A stretch of 64,000 bases of DNA from NCBI RefSeq assembly GCF_040500475.1, contig NZ_CP159358.1, forward strand, positions 682,001 through 746,000. Direction: 5' to 3'. The translations under genes and the position numbers were made by a program. The notes under the pieces are model-generated. The model was given only the letters and a program-made list of their open reading frames with translations. It was not told where the DNA came from and did not search any database. This document shows positions 27,174 to 36,977 of this stretch, one piece after another; the first letter of the stretch is position 1, and each line of letters begins with the position of its first letter. This DNA is from Bacillus sp. Bos-x628. GTDB taxonomy: Bacteria; Bacillota; Bacilli; Bacillales; Bacillaceae.

Positions 27174-27647
27174 TTAGATTTTTAATCCATTCTCTAAAAC
27201 TGTTAGTACTTCATCTTGCGATAACCCTTGTGCAAGTGATATTTCACTCACTAGAATCCCTCTTGCGTCATCAAGCATCTTCTTTTCACTGGAATTTAGT
27301 GCCTTCTTTTGATTTCTTCTCATTAAATCTTTCACAACGTTTGCACCATCTTCAATCGCGCCTGTTTTTAGCTTTTTCATATTCTCATCATATCTCTGCT
27401 TCCAAGTTAGCGTGTCGTCGTTTGTCTCTTCATCAAAATTGTTCATCACAACCTTTAATGTTGCTTGATCTGCAATTGGTCGTATGCCCATTTGATTGAT
27501 TCTGCCCCGAGGGATCATCATTTGCATATGAGGCATTTGAATCAGAAAATATTCCTCCGTCTTACCTAAAATTTCTTTTTCTTCCATTCCTTCAATCACA
27601 CCAGCTCCATGCATTGGATAAACAATTTTATCACCTATTTGAAACAA
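27174..27647 (-). CDS. ydeB: CarD/CdnL-like RNA polymerase-binding regulator (YdeB)
   Basis: 157 residues from TTG 27647 (FQIGDKIVYPMHGAG), eight bases after GGAGG; the GTG at 27656 overlaps that ribosome site, and B. subtilis YdeB begins at the same place. N-terminal Tudor-like RID (VYPMHGAGVIEGMEEKEI, MMIPRGRINQMGIR), C-terminal helical part with LTWKQRYDENMKKLKTG. CarD proteins stabilise open promoter complexes. In B. subtilis ydeB lies elsewhere, so its place here differs. Confidence 0.85.
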   Translation of the reverse strand: MFQIGDKIVYPMHGAGVIEGMEEKEILGKTEEYFLIQMPHMQMMIPRGRINQMGIRPIADQATLKVVMNNFDEETNDDTLTWKQRYDENMKKLKTGAIEDGANVVKDLMRRNQKKALNSSEKKMLDDARGILVSEISLAQGLSQDEVLTVLENGLKI

Positions 27648-27822
27648 ATCCGCCACCTCCGAAAGTATTCACATGATGATTATAACACATTTCATCAAAT
27701 GATAAAAATTTATATTTTATCATGTTATTTTAGAACCAGTCAATTCTTTTTATTTGAAATTGTAAAGAAAAAGCCTTTTTTGCAAAAGAACCGCATCATC
27801 CAGTCCTCTTTGACACTCTTTG

Positions 27823-27831
27823 CATAAACTA
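27823..27831 (+). promoter_or_regulatory. Sigma-K-like -10 for the Cys/His-rich gene
   Basis: CATAAACTA matches CATAnnnTA about 30 bases before the start codon; the -35 is not a clean AC. Confidence 0.4.
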
Positions 27832-27860
27832 ACATTGAGTCACATTTAGGAGGGATGACA

Positions 27861-28094
27861 ATGTGCAACTGCAAGTGCAAACATTCCCACTCAGACTGCT
27901 ATAAAAAACATGACGATAATAAGCATGTTGACCAGTGTAAAGAAAAGAAGTCATATCATAAAAAAGATGATTGGTTTGAGGGTGATTTTTGGGATACTTC
28001 AAGAAGCTACGATCCCCATTATTATCCTAAAAGTGTCTGTTGCAAATGTCAGAAGCGTCGTAAAAAGAAATATGGATTTACATTTAGTGTTTGA
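27861..28094 (+). CDS. Small Cys/His/Lys-rich protein, spore coat candidate
   Basis: 77 residues from ATG 27861, six bases after GGAGGG; the ATG at 27855 is too close. Opens MCNCKCKHSHSDCYKKH, later DQCKEKK, a Trp/Asp-rich middle (DDWFEGDFWD) and KSVCCKCQKRRKKKYG. Cysteines and histidines look like metal or cross-linking residues typical of coat proteins. With a sigma-K-like -10 and a strong terminator it is a monocistronic unit. I do not recognise the family. Confidence 0.65.
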   Translation: MCNCKCKHSHSDCYKKHDDNKHVDQCKEKKSYHKKDDWFEGDFWDTSRSYDPHYYPKSVCCKCQKRRKKKYGFTFSV

Positions 28095-28117
28095 CGCTTC
28101 CATTGCTTAATGCTTTT

Positions 28118-28140
28118 CCGGCTGAAAAGCCGGTTTTTTT
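28118..28140 (+). terminator. Terminator after the Cys/His-rich gene
   Basis: CCGGCT (28118-28123) and AGCCGG (28128-28133) with a GAAA loop, followed by seven T. Confidence 0.85.
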
Positions 28141-28176
28141 CTTTCGTATGGATAGGCTCATGAACATTGCGATCAA

Positions 28177-28185
28177 CATAGTATA
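28177..28185 (+). promoter_or_regulatory. Sigma-K-like -10 for the His-rich gene
   Basis: CATAGTATA matches CATAnnnTA 30 bases before the start codon; no clear AC at -35. Confidence 0.4.
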
Positions 28186-28215
28186 TGGCAAACTGAAAAA
28201 AAGGATGCGATACAA

Positions 28216-28623
28216 ATGAACAACATGAATAGCCAGAATACTCATTACCATCAAGGAAATCCATATCATACATTTGAAAATGTGTATACAGCCAACCATG
28301 AGCATATGATCGCGCCAAATACGCATGGCCCAATGAATATTCCAAACCATTATCATACTGGAAAAAAAGATTCTGATGGAAGTCATTACTCAAGTCATCA
28401 TGCAGCCTACTCTCCATTTGCCCATCAATATAATCCATATTCAGCTTTTCCAATGAATGATGATCATCATCTTCAAGGCTCATATGTTGGATACGGCATG
28501 CCTCCATATCATCCTTACGGTTATCATGATGGCGGCCATATGATGATGGCACCCAACTATCAAATGACAGGTCATGTGAACGGAATGAATCATCCTAATG
28601 CTTTCTTACCCCGATATTACTAA
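28216..28623 (+). CDS. His/Tyr/Asn/Met-rich protein, spore coat candidate
   Basis: 135 residues behind AAAAGGATG. Very rich in His, Tyr, Asn, Pro and Met (NTHYHQGNPYH, HYSSHHAAYSPFAHQYNPY, MPPYHPYGYHDGGHMMM), with few charged residues; such Tyr/His-rich low complexity is common among outer coat and crust proteins. No signal peptide. The opposite strand also stays open over much of it but lacks protein-like character. I know no orthologue in B. subtilis 168 at this place. Sigma-K-like -10 upstream. Confidence 0.68.
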   Translation: MNNMNSQNTHYHQGNPYHTFENVYTANHEHMIAPNTHGPMNIPNHYHTGKKDSDGSHYSSHHAAYSPFAHQYNPYSAFPMNDDHHLQGSYVGYGMPPYHPYGYHDGGHMMMAPNYQMTGHVNGMNHPNAFLPRYY

Positions 28624-28686
28624 ACAAATAGACAAAATAAGGGCAAAACATACCATTTAATCCCATATGTAGATATGGTAGAATTT

Positions 28687-28722
28687 AGGTAAATAATGGA
28701 TAAATTAATCCATTATTTACCT
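28687..28722. repeat. Perfect 15-bp palindrome upstream of the secreted-protein gene
   Basis: AGGTAAATAATGGAT (28687-28701) and ATCCATTATTTACCT (28708-28722) with a 6-base loop. No T tract follows, so it is more likely an operator or a 5' mRNA stem than a terminator; the gene's ATG is 27 bases on. Confidence 0.6.
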
Positions 28723-28748
28723 ATCATCAAACAAGGGGGAAGGAAGAA

Positions 28749-29288
28749 ATGAAAAAAACACTAATGATTCTTACGATGGGGCTGCTTACACTCATCATGG
28801 CTTTATCTGTACCGCTTGCTGCATCCGCTGAAGGAGTCAAAACGGAGGAAGGCAAAGCTTCGACCAATGCAAGACCAGCAGCACTATATGCAAAAATTAC
28901 AGGAATAAGTAAGCAGGAATGGTCGTTTTCTGATATTGAGCTGACATACCGACCAAATTCTGTCCTAAGTATCGGTGCGGTTGAGTTCACATTGCCTACA
29001 GGCTTTCAAGCAACAACGAAAGATATGATCAACGGAAAAGCATTAAAAGACAGCCACATTTTAAACAGCGGAAAAACTGTCCGTATCCCAGCTAGATTCG
29101 ATTTATTTGGAAGTTCACAATATACTTTACAGCTTTCACATAAAGTACTCCCTGCCGCAGGTACATATACGTTCCGCGCAGAAAACCGTACGATCAGCAT
29201 CGGTTCCACATTTTATGCAGAGGATACGATTGATATTATTAAGCGACCCGTTGTGGTCACACCACCAACAAACCCTTGCGGATGCTAA
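28749..29288 (+). CDS. Secreted protein of unknown function
   Basis: 179 residues behind GGGGGAAGGAAG. Clear signal peptide (MKKTLMILTMGLLTLIMALSV, cleavage about ASA-EG at 28). The mature part is beta-rich (AALYAKITGISKQEWSF, LSIGAVEFTLPTGFQ, TVRIPARFDLFGSSQYTLQL, AGTYTFRAENRTI) and ends in Pro/Thr and CGC, so it may be an immunoglobulin-like extracellular domain. I do not recognise a family. It converges on mutL and shares a terminator. Confidence 0.75.
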   Translation: MKKTLMILTMGLLTLIMALSVPLAASAEGVKTEEGKASTNARPAALYAKITGISKQEWSFSDIELTYRPNSVLSIGAVEFTLPTGFQATTKDMINGKALKDSHILNSGKTVRIPARFDLFGSSQYTLQLSHKVLPAAGTYTFRAENRTISIGSTFYAEDTIDIIKRPVVVTPPTNPCGC

Positions 29289-29296
29289 TTGAAATT

Positions 29297-29331
29297 AAAA
29301 AAGCGCTCCTTTGAACTTTGAGCGCTTTTTT
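29297..29331. terminator. Bidirectional terminator between the secreted-protein gene and mutL
   Basis: AAAAAAGCGCTC (29297-29308) pairs perfectly with GAGCGCTTTTTT (29320-29331). Confidence 0.85.
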
Positions 29332-29348
29332 ATTATGGTAAGAGTCCT

Positions 29349-31256
29349 TTACATCACACGTTTAAACATCTTCTCCATTTCATATTTAGAGTAATGAATG
29401 ATAATCGGCCGGCCGTGCGGGCATGTAAAAGGGTCAGTCGTTTGACGGAGCTCGTCTAAGAGAGCCTTTATTTCATCATGACGCAAATGGCGATTTGCTT
29501 TAATAGAGCCTTTACAGCTCATCATAATAGCGGCTTCTTCTCTTAGTTTTTTAATATCAATCCGCTTTTCGTCGAGCACCTGTTGAATAATTTCTTCTAT
29601 CAGTTCAGCTTCTTCCCCCTTTGGAAACCATTGCGGATGTGACCGAACGATATAGCTCCCTGATCCGAAAGGCTCTAAAAATACTCCAACTTTCGCTAAA
29701 GCGTCTTTATGCTCTTCAATAATCAGCATATCGTTTTTTGAGTAATGGAATGTTAGTGGGACGAGCATTTCTTGAACCTCTTGTTCAATTTCGCCTACCT
29801 TCTCACGATAATATTCATATTTGATTCGTTCTTGGGCCGCATGCTGATCAATAATATAAAGTCCTCGTTCATTTTGAGCCAAAATATATGTTCCGTGCAT
29901 TTGACCTATTGGATACATAATAGGAACTCGTTCGGTGTCGTCAACTGATTCAGCCGCCTCTTCTTGCATCACAGATTCCTCTTGTGAAGCAGCAGTTTCA
30001 TATAAATCGACACCAGACACGTAGCTTACGTCTGACTGTTCTTCAAAAGGTGATGATAATGCCGATTGCATATCTTCGGGTTCAGACATGTCGCACGTGT
30101 CTTTCTGATTGGTCTCATAGACAGTCGATTCAAGCGAGGACGATTGATAGGCTATTGGTTTTTGTGTACTTTCTACATTCGCTTGTTTTGAATCGAAGGT
30201 TAAAAACTGCTGCTCGTTTTTCACAGTTGGCATTGGTGCTTTCTTTGGTAACGAAGCACTCGGAATGAGCTGCTGCTTTTGAAACACTTCCTTAATTCCC
30301 TGTTTAATCAGTTCATGAAGTTCCTGCTCTTTACTAAGCCTTACTTCAAGTTTTGATGGATGCACATTCACATCCACTAAAATCGGATCCATCTTCATTT
30401 CAATAAATGTAATCGGATGGCGTCCAATCGGCAGCAACGTGTGATACCCTTCATGGATGGCTTTCACCAGCGGGAAATGCTTGACATATCTGCCGTTTAC
30501 AACTGAAGACATATAATTCCGCGATGCTCTCGTCACTTCTGGTAAGGAAATATACCCTTTTACTTCAAAATCAAGTGATTGTACGTAAAGTGGCAGCATT
30601 TTTTTCGCCACAGCCGTTCCATAAATGGCAGCCAATACATGCCGAACATCCCCGTTTCCATTCGTCTGAAGCAGGACTTTTCCTTGATGACGCAAGCGAA
30701 TTGATACTTCTGGATGAGCAAGTGCAATCCGGTTGACAACATCTGAAATATTACCAAGCTCTGTGTGAACGGTTTTCATGTACTTTAACCGAGCAGGCGT
30801 ATTAAAAAATAAATTTGTTACGAGAATTTCTGTCCCGCGTCTCCCAGATGTCTTTTGCTCTGAAATGATCTTTCCGCCTTGGAGGGCTAAATGCGTTCCA
30901 GCTCCCTCCCCTGTGCTTGTCTTCATTTCTAGATAAGAGACAGAGGCGATACTTGGGAGTGCCTCTCCTCTAAATCCGAGTGTTCTGACGCGAAAAAGAT
31001 CATTTTCATCTTTGATTTTACTCGTTGCATGTCTTTGGAAGGCGAGCTTACAGTCTTCAGCATCTATTCCTACACCATTATCTATCACCCTGATAGAAGA
31101 AAGACCTGCTTCTTCTACATCAATCTCGATCACCGTGCTCTTTGCATCAATCGAATTTTCCACAAGCTCTTTCACAACTGAAGCAGGACGCTCGACGACT
31201 TCACCAGCAGCAATTTTGTTTGATAGGTCATCAGATAACTGAATAATCTTTGCCAT
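29349..31256 (-). CDS. mutL: DNA mismatch repair protein MutL
   Basis: 635 residues. GHKL ATPase motifs at the N-terminus: [41 protein letters not shown]. Acidic linker about 345-440. C-terminal nicking endonuclease motif [13 protein letters not shown], plus SCKGSIKA and TCPHGRPI, as in MutL of bacteria lacking MutH. It acts after MutS. Starts 21 bases after mutS in one operon. Confidence 0.97.
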   Translation of the reverse strand: MAKIIQLSDDLSNKIAAGEVVERPASVVKELVENSIDAKSTVIEIDVEEAGLSSIRVIDNGVGIDAEDCKLAFQRHATSKIKDENDLFRVRTLGFRGEALPSIASVSYLEMKTSTGEGAGTHLALQGGKIISEQKTSGRRGTEILVTNLFFNTPARLKYMKTVHTELGNISDVVNRIALAHPEVSIRLRHQGKVLLQTNGNGDVRHVLAAIYGTAVAKKMLPLYVQSLDFEVKGYISLPEVTRASRNYMSSVVNGRYVKHFPLVKAIHEGYHTLLPIGRHPITFIEMKMDPILVDVNVHPSKLEVRLSKEQELHELIKQGIKEVFQKQQLIPSASLPKKAPMPTVKNEQQFLTFDSKQANVESTQKPIAYQSSSLESTVYETNQKDTCDMSEPEDMQSALSSPFEEQSDVSYVSGVDLYETAASQEESVMQEEAAESVDDTERVPIMYPIGQMHGTYILAQNERGLYIIDQHAAQERIKYEYYREKVGEIEQEVQEMLVPLTFHYSKNDMLIIEEHKDALAKVGVFLEPFGSGSYIVRSHPQWFPKGEEAELIEEIIQQVLDEKRIDIKKLREEAAIMMSCKGSIKANRHLRHDEIKALLDELRQTTDPFTCPHGRPIIIHYSKYEMEKMFKRVM

Positions 31257-31277
31257 TACCGCTCACCTCACCTTACA

Positions 31278-33851
31278 TTATAATTTCTTTTGCAATTCAA
31301 ATAACTTTGTCATGGCTTCAAGTGGTGTCATATCCATTAAATTAAATGATTTTAGTTCTTCTAAAACCGCTCGATCCTTGTTCTTGAGGACTTGTTTGGT
31401 TTGTGGTTTTTCTTCTATTTCAAAAAAGGAAAGCTGTTTTTTCTCTTGTTTCTCCGTTATTGGTGATGCAGAAACCTTAGGAATGACCTCATGTGTCCCA
31501 CCCTCAAGCTCTGTTAAAATAGTCTGGGCTCTATCAATGATCGCATCAGGCAATTCAGCAAGCTGAGCTACATGTATTCCATAACTTTTATCAGCCGCAC
31601 CTTCTTTGATCTGATGTAAGAAAACCACAGTCCCTTCATGTTCTTCAGCACGCACATGAACATTTTTCAACTCATTTAATTGAGATTCTAGTACAGTTAA
31701 TTCATGATAATGCGTGGAAAAAAGGGTTTTTGCCCCAATATGGTCATGAACAAATTCAATGATCGCCTGCGCAAGCGCCATTCCATCATAGGTGCTTGTT
31801 CCTCGTCCGATTTCATCAAATAAAATCAAGCTATTTTTCGTTGCATGCACCATCGCATTTTTTGCTTCAAGCATTTCCACCATAAAGGTACTCTGTCCTG
31901 AAATCAAATCATCTGCTGCACCAATTCGTGTAAAGATTTGATCAAAAATAGGCAGAGTCGCCTTTGATGCAGGTACAAAACAACCGATTTGAGCAAGAAT
32001 AGAGATGAGGGCCATCTGTCTCATATACGTGCTTTTCCCCGACATGTTTGGTCCTGTAATGAGTAAAATTTGTCTGCCTTTCCCCATCTGGCAGTTGTTC
32101 GGGACATACTCTTGGTGATCCATCACCTTTTCAACAACTGGATGACGTCCATCTACAACATCAACCTCATCATCTGAGAATTCCGGACGGACATAACGAC
32201 GTTTTTCACTCACAGTGGCAAAGCATTGAAGCGCATCAAGCTCACTCATTTGTTTGGCGAGTAATTGTAATCTAGGAATATATCCCTTGACTTCTTCTCG
32301 AAGAGCTGTAAACAATTCATATTCCAATTCGCTAATATTTGATTCTGCCTCAAGAATGAGTGCTTCTTTTTCTTTCAATTCAGGTGTAATGTAGCGCTCT
32401 GCATTGGCGAGCGTTTGTTTTCGTTCATAACGACCTTCCTCTAGCAAATGCGTATTCGCCCTGGTCACTTCGATATAATAGCCGAATACTTTATTAAAAC
32501 CGACTTTTAATGAACGAATGCCAGTATACTCTCTTTCTTGCTGTTCAAGCCGTGCAATCCAGTCCTTCCCATTCCGGCTGGCATCACGATATTCATCTAA
32601 TTTCTCATTGTAGCCGTCTTTAATTAAATTGCCTTCCTTTAAAGTCATTGGCGGATTCTCATAAAGGGCATCATCTAATAATTTCAAGAGATCACCGCAA
32701 GGATCAATGTCATTTGCTCTTGATTTTGCCATTTCTTCTGGTAATGAAAGGACAAGTTCTTTTATGGCTGGTACTTGTTTTAAGGACTCCTTCAGTTGAA
32801 TGAGATCACGAGCATTCACATTCCCAAATGCAACGCGTCCAGCTAAACGCTCAAGGTCATACACTTGCTTTAACCGTTCACGCAAGTCCTCTCGTTCAAA
32901 GAAATGATCCATGAGAATCTGCACCATTTCCTGACGTTCCTTAATTTGCGAAAGTCGAATTAACGGCCGATCAATCCATTGCTTCAACAGTCTTCCGCCC
33001 ATGGCTGTTTTTGTTTCATCTAGCAGCCATAATAAGGAACCCTTCTTGCTTTTTGAACGAATGGTTTCTGTTAATTCAAGGTTTCGCTTAGAATATAAGT
33101 CAATTTTCATGGTTTGTTCAAGTTCAAACACTTGTACCTTCTGCAAGTGGTCAAGACTTCGTTTTTGCGTTCTTCTTAAATAAGTATATAATCTGAGAAA
33201 GGCAGACTTTAAGTGTTGGTCAAGGTGGGAAACGAGCGATTCTGCTTCATTCATCACACCTTCGTTATCTTCGTATGAAATAGTAGCCTGACAGCGCTCT
33301 TTCAGTGTCTTCACCGTTTCCTCACCCAGCTCTTTCGATACAACAATTTCTTTTGCACCGACAGAATAAATTTCAGACACGACCTCATCTAATCGTTCGA
33401 TGAAAGCGACCATGTTTTCACCTGTTGATAAATCAGAGAGCGCCAGACCATAACCATTTTGAAAATAGGAAACAGACGCAATGAAGTTATTCTCATTTTC
33501 ACTTAAACCTTTACTGTCCATTACCGTACCAGGTGTGATGAGCTGAACGACTTCTCTTTTCACCACACCTTTGGCAGTTTTAGGATCTTCCACTTGCTCA
33601 CAAATGGCGACTTTATAGCCTTTGGAAATCAGTTGTTCTATGTATGTGGATGCAGAATGATAAGGAACGCCGCACATGGGAATCGTCCCACCATCTCTGC
33701 TTGTTAATGTAATTTCTAGTTCTTGTGCCGCTTCTTTTGCATCATCAAAAAACATTTCATAAAAATCGCCTAAGCGAAAAAATAAAAAGGCATCTTGGTA
33801 ATCAGCCTTTATCTTTAAATATTGCTGTATCATGGGCGTATAACTTGCCAT
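31278..33851 (-). CDS. mutS: DNA mismatch recognition ATPase MutS
   Basis: 857 residues. The mismatch-reading Phe-X-Glu is in [15 protein letters not shown] near residue 38; the ATPase has [37 protein letters not shown] and STHYHEL. The C-terminal tail ([13 protein letters not shown]) probably holds the beta-clamp binding motif. Located between cotE and mutL as in B. subtilis. Confidence 0.97.
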   Translation of the reverse strand: MASYTPMIQQYLKIKADYQDAFLFFRLGDFYEMFFDDAKEAAQELEITLTSRDGGTIPMCGVPYHSASTYIEQLISKGYKVAICEQVEDPKTAKGVVKREVVQLITPGTVMDSKGLSENENNFIASVSYFQNGYGLALSDLSTGENMVAFIERLDEVVSEIYSVGAKEIVVSKELGEETVKTLKERCQATISYEDNEGVMNEAESLVSHLDQHLKSAFLRLYTYLRRTQKRSLDHLQKVQVFELEQTMKIDLYSKRNLELTETIRSKSKKGSLLWLLDETKTAMGGRLLKQWIDRPLIRLSQIKERQEMVQILMDHFFEREDLRERLKQVYDLERLAGRVAFGNVNARDLIQLKESLKQVPAIKELVLSLPEEMAKSRANDIDPCGDLLKLLDDALYENPPMTLKEGNLIKDGYNEKLDEYRDASRNGKDWIARLEQQEREYTGIRSLKVGFNKVFGYYIEVTRANTHLLEEGRYERKQTLANAERYITPELKEKEALILEAESNISELEYELFTALREEVKGYIPRLQLLAKQMSELDALQCFATVSEKRRYVRPEFSDDEVDVVDGRHPVVEKVMDHQEYVPNNCQMGKGRQILLITGPNMSGKSTYMRQMALISILAQIGCFVPASKATLPIFDQIFTRIGAADDLISGQSTFMVEMLEAKNAMVHATKNSLILFDEIGRGTSTYDGMALAQAIIEFVHDHIGAKTLFSTHYHELTVLESQLNELKNVHVRAEEHEGTVVFLHQIKEGAADKSYGIHVAQLAELPDAIIDRAQTILTELEGGTHEVIPKVSASPITEKQEKKQLSFFEIEEKPQTKQVLKNKDRAVLEELKSFNLMDMTPLEAMTKLFELQKKL

Positions 33852-33948
33852 ATTTTTAATCCCTCACTATATTACTTTCTCATTCATACCATCTTATATT
33901 ATATCATAAAAAAACGCCTTGTTTCTGCCTTGACCTAAACACAAAAAA

Positions 33949-33971
33949 ACTAGGGGTACATGCGCCCTAGT
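33949..33971 (-). terminator. Terminator of cotE
   Basis: ACTAGGG (33949-33955) and CCCTAGT (33965-33971) pair; on the minus strand TTTTTTTGTG follows. It separates the sporulation transcript from mutS. Confidence 0.8.
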
Positions 33972-33977
33972 CATCAA

Positions 33978-34523
33978 CTATTCTTCTGGATCACCCGCCA
34001 AAAATTCTGGATGAATATCCTCTAACTCTTCATCTACTTCCTCTTCCCACTCTTCATCGTCTTTTTCTTTCCAATTTGAGTTGACCTCTACCACAACCTT
34101 TGTTTCTCCTACAACCTCAGCGATAAATTCACGCTCTGCCTGAACAACAATTTTATTACCATTTGGAGAAATGGTGACTTCTAAGCAATTGGGCTGTTGA
34201 AGCACTTTGGCAATGACTTCGTGCTCATCATCAAGGAAATTTTTGTCTTTGTATCTCAGCTTGATGATATCTACATACTTCACACGCTCGGTCACAACTT
34301 CTGTTTTTGTGTTGTCAGCGTAAGAATACCACACGTTAATATCAAATGTTCCTTCAATTTCGACTGTTTTACCGACTTTTTCAGCATCATACTTATGATT
34401 AATGATCCAACCGCCTAGTATGCTGGTTGGTTTTTGCGATGGAGAAATGGTGTGTGTGCTTTGGGTGAATTTTCTCCCTTTTGCAACCACCGCTTTTGTA
34501 ATAATCTCTCTGTATTCAGACAT
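33978..34523 (-). CDS. cotE: Outer spore coat morphogenetic protein CotE
   Basis: 181 residues, almost identical to B. subtilis CotE ([54 protein letters not shown]) with the acidic tail [18 protein letters not shown]. It recruits most outer coat proteins around the forespore. Sigma-E and sigma-K promoter elements are visible upstream; GGAGG precedes ATG 34523. Confidence 0.97.
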   Translation of the reverse strand: MSEYREIITKAVVAKGRKFTQSTHTISPSQKPTSILGGWIINHKYDAEKVGKTVEIEGTFDINVWYSYADNTKTEVVTERVKYVDIIKLRYKDKNFLDDEHEVIAKVLQQPNCLEVTISPNGNKIVVQAEREFIAEVVGETKVVVEVNSNWKEKDDEEWEEEVDEELEDIHPEFLAGDPEE

Positions 34524-34553
34524 TCCGGCATGCCTCCTTGTTCTTGATCGTTT

Positions 34554-34581
34554 TATCTTATGCTGGGCATTCGTCTAGTGT
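34554..34581 (-). promoter_or_regulatory. Sigma-K promoter of cotE (P2-like)
   Basis: AC (34580-34581), 17 bases, CATAAGATA (34554-34562), a full match to the sigma-K consensus 30 bases before the start codon. Confidence 0.7.
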
Positions 34582-34647
34582 GTCATGATTTTGAGCTTCA
34601 TGTTCAATTAAATTCATTTCTGTTTCAGTGTATGCATGGTTGCCCAT
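34558..34647 (-). CDS. Possible 29-residue peptide upstream of cotE
   Basis: ATG 34647 to TAA 34558 encodes an acidic, His/Asn-rich peptide ([20 protein letters not shown] and on). The frame also stays open some 23 codons upstream without a start. The ribosome site (AAGGCAAG) is weak, and the cotE promoters overlap the frame, so it may be a chance frame; base choice looks protein-like. Confidence 0.3.
   Translation of the reverse strand: MGNHAYTETEMNLIEHEAQNHDTLDECPA
34627..34634 (-). promoter_or_regulatory. Sigma-E -10 of cotE (P1-like)
   Basis: CATACACT matches CATACAnT exactly, about 100 bases upstream of cotE; B. subtilis cotE has a sigma-E promoter followed by a sigma-K promoter. Confidence 0.5.
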
Positions 34648-34828
34648 AAACTTGCCTTGAAAATTGGAAAAGTTGGAAAGTGAGAGAATTGGAGCAAAGT
34701 AAATCGGTTTCGGATGTTTGGTGTTTTAAATAAAGGAAGCCATTCTTAACGTGTATGAAATTTTTTTAAAAGAGGAAATGTATGAGGATATCCTTGAATG
34801 TCATAGGTGATGTGAACAATCAACAAAA

Positions 34829-34846
34829 ACCCCGCATCTGCGGGAT
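34829..34846 (-). terminator. Terminator of ymcA
   Basis: CCCGCA (34831-34836) and TGCGGG (34839-34844) with a TC loop; GGTTTTTGTTG follows on the minus strand. The rest of 34663-34828 holds no recognisable gene. Confidence 0.75.
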
Positions 34847-34850
34847 TTTT

Positions 34851-35285
34851 TCATTTAATGGAGCAACTTGGTGATGAGTTTTTCACCTTTGAACCGGTTT
34901 CACCTAATAAGAGGTCACCGCCGGTTGAAAGAATAATTTCATCAGTTACTTGATTTGAAATTGTGTGCGCTACTAGTTGTAGCAATGAATTGACTTCCAT
35001 TTGTGATTCTTTGAATTCTTGAATCACTGGAATGTCATCCAGCTCCTCTTGCAGTGCGTCAATTTTTTCTTCGACCTGCTTTAAGGCTTCATGTTTGCCG
35101 TAATGTTTTAAATTCACAGCTTGTTTTTGAAGCGCCTTAATTTGATTAATAATTGTAGAAATTTTTGTATTTTCATTGATTTGCGCTTCCGCTTTTTTGA
35201 AAAAATCAACTTCTTTTGTATCAGCAATCATTTTAGCGAGCTCTCTTGCACGCTCGACAATCTCTTTCTTTGAATAAAGCGCCAT
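34851..35285 (-). CDS. ymcA: YmcA (RicA), Y-complex subunit
   Basis: 144 residues; helical YlbF/YmcA family (ALYSKKEIVERARELAKMIADTKEVDFFKKAEAQI). The tail SSPSCSIK has the cysteine expected for iron-sulfur binding in the RicA-RicF-RicT complex, which speeds Spo0A phosphorylation and steers RNase Y maturation of mRNAs; rny itself lies at 43985-45550. ATG 35285 is 1 base after miaB's stop, so it is translated with miaB. Confidence 0.92.
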   Translation of the reverse strand: MALYSKKEIVERARELAKMIADTKEVDFFKKAEAQINENTKISTIINQIKALQKQAVNLKHYGKHEALKQVEEKIDALQEELDDIPVIQEFKESQMEVNSLLQLVAHTISNQVTDEIILSTGGDLLLGETGSKVKNSSPSCSIK

Positions 35286-35286
35286 A

Positions 35287-36813
35287 TTAATTCACCTCGA
35301 TAGCTTCTTCAACCATTTCTCCGTCAAGAGACCAAGTTTTCGCTTGAGTAATTTTCACTTTGACGATGTTGCCAATCGCTTCTTTCGGTGCTTTAAAATT
35401 CACAAGCTTGTTCTTACTCGTATATCCGGCTAGGATATCAGGATTGTTTTTACTTTCACCCTCTACTAATACTTCGACAGTCTGCCCTTCATATTCCTTC
35501 ATTTTCTTAGCAGAAATTTCATTTACAAGTGCATTCAGGCGCTGCAGTCGATCTTTCTTCACGCGCATTGGAACATTATCCTTCATTTTTGCTGCAGGTG
35601 TTCCTTCTCTCGGAGAATAAATGAACGTATAAGCCGCATCAAATTCAACCTCACGATAGAGGGATAGCGTTTCTTCAAACTGCTCCTCTGTTTCATTCGG
35701 AAACCCAACAATAATATCTGTTGTGAGGGATGCATTTGGCATTTTTTCTTTGATTTTACGAACAAGATCAAGATAACGCTCACGGTCATATTTTCTTGCC
35801 ATCAGTTTCAGCACAGAAGAACTTCCTGATTGTACCGGCAAGTGGATATGATCCAGCAAGTTGCCGCCTTTGGCAAGCACCTCAATTAAGTGGTCGTCAA
35901 AATCACGCGGATGACTGGTTGTAAAGCGAATACGTGGAATGTCGATTTTACGCAGTTCATCCATGAGATGACCAAGACTGTATTCCATGTCTTCAAAATC
36001 TTTTCCGTATGCATTCACGTTCTGTCCAAGAAGCGTAATTTCCTTATACCCCTCTGCAGCTAACCGTCTGACTTCTTGAATAATTTCTTCTGGCCGGCGG
36101 CTTCTTTCCTTGCCACGAGTGTAAGGGACGATACAATATGTACAGAACTTATCACAACCGTACATAATGTTCACCCAGCCTTTAATTTTACCGTGGCGTG
36201 CTCTCGGAAGGTTTTCAATGACATCTCCTTCTTTCGACCAAACCTCGACCACCATCTCTTTCGATAAATAACATTCAGATAGAAGCTCTGGCAGGCGGTG
36301 AATGTTGTGCGTGCCAAAAATCAGGTCTACAAATGGATGCTTTTTCAAAATGCGGTTTACAACGGATTCTTCTTGTGACATACATCCACAAACACCTAAA
36401 ATTAAGTCTGGCTTCTCACGTTTTAACGCTTTTAAGTGCCCAAGCTCTCCAAACACTTTGTTTTCAGCATTCTCACGAATGGCGCAAGTGTTCAGTAAGA
36501 TGACATTTGCATCTTGAGTAGAGCTTGTCGGCTCATAGCCTAGCGCCATAAAAATACCAGCCATCACTTCTGTATCGTGTTCATTCATTTGACAGCCATA
36601 TGTGCGGATATAAAATTTACGACCTTCCCCTATACCTTTAAACCGCTCGTCAATTTGAAATTGATTGTATTTGACTTCTTCTTTACCCCGTTTTTTTGCA
36701 TCTTTTAACGATGGCGGAATGTAAACAGCTTCAAAATATTGGCTGTAGTCCTTCTCGGATTTTTTGTCCGATGAACTCACTTGTCCGCTCGCTTTTCTCT
36801 GCTTTTCATTCAT
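35287..36813 (-). CDS. miaB: tRNA-2-methylthio-N6-dimethylallyladenosine synthase MiaB
   Basis: 508 residues. N-terminal cluster cysteines in [21 protein letters not shown] and VCGCMSQ; radical SAM CxxxCxxC in [11 protein letters not shown]-terminal TRAM domain ([11 protein letters not shown]). It adds the methylthio group to i6A37 made by MiaA. Followed at 1 base by ymcA. Confidence 0.96.
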   Translation of the reverse strand: MNEKQRKASGQVSSSDKKSEKDYSQYFEAVYIPPSLKDAKKRGKEEVKYNQFQIDERFKGIGEGRKFYIRTYGCQMNEHDTEVMAGIFMALGYEPTSSTQDANVILLNTCAIRENAENKVFGELGHLKALKREKPDLILGVCGCMSQEESVVNRILKKHPFVDLIFGTHNIHRLPELLSECYLSKEMVVEVWSKEGDVIENLPRARHGKIKGWVNIMYGCDKFCTYCIVPYTRGKERSRRPEEIIQEVRRLAAEGYKEITLLGQNVNAYGKDFEDMEYSLGHLMDELRKIDIPRIRFTTSHPRDFDDHLIEVLAKGGNLLDHIHLPVQSGSSSVLKLMARKYDRERYLDLVRKIKEKMPNASLTTDIIVGFPNETEEQFEETLSLYREVEFDAAYTFIYSPREGTPAAKMKDNVPMRVKKDRLQRLNALVNEISAKKMKEYEGQTVEVLVEGESKNNPDILAGYTSKNKLVNFKAPKEAIGNIVKVKITQAKTWSLDGEMVEEAIEVN

Positions 36814-36960
36814 GAATTTGTACTCCTTTCAAACCAAGCTCCACCCTACAGTATAGACTATTTTCTGATGAATTGAAAATAAATTCATGTGCTGTACTTC
36901 ATTATAAATCTTCTGCTCAATCGGTCAATCTCGTAAAACGATCGACTCTCAAAAGAAAAA

Positions 36961-36975
36961 GAGAGCACTGCTCCC
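36961..36975 (-). terminator. Terminator of tdh-kbl
   Basis: On the minus strand GGGAGC pairs with GCTCTC (one G-U) around a 3-base loop, followed by TTTTTCTTTT. Confidence 0.65.
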
Positions 36976-36977
36976 TT

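Noticed and set aside
28049..28552. 167-codon minus-strand frame opposite the His-rich gene
   Set aside because: The plus-strand gene has the ribosome site and coat-like composition; the minus frame runs through a terminator and lacks a start signal.
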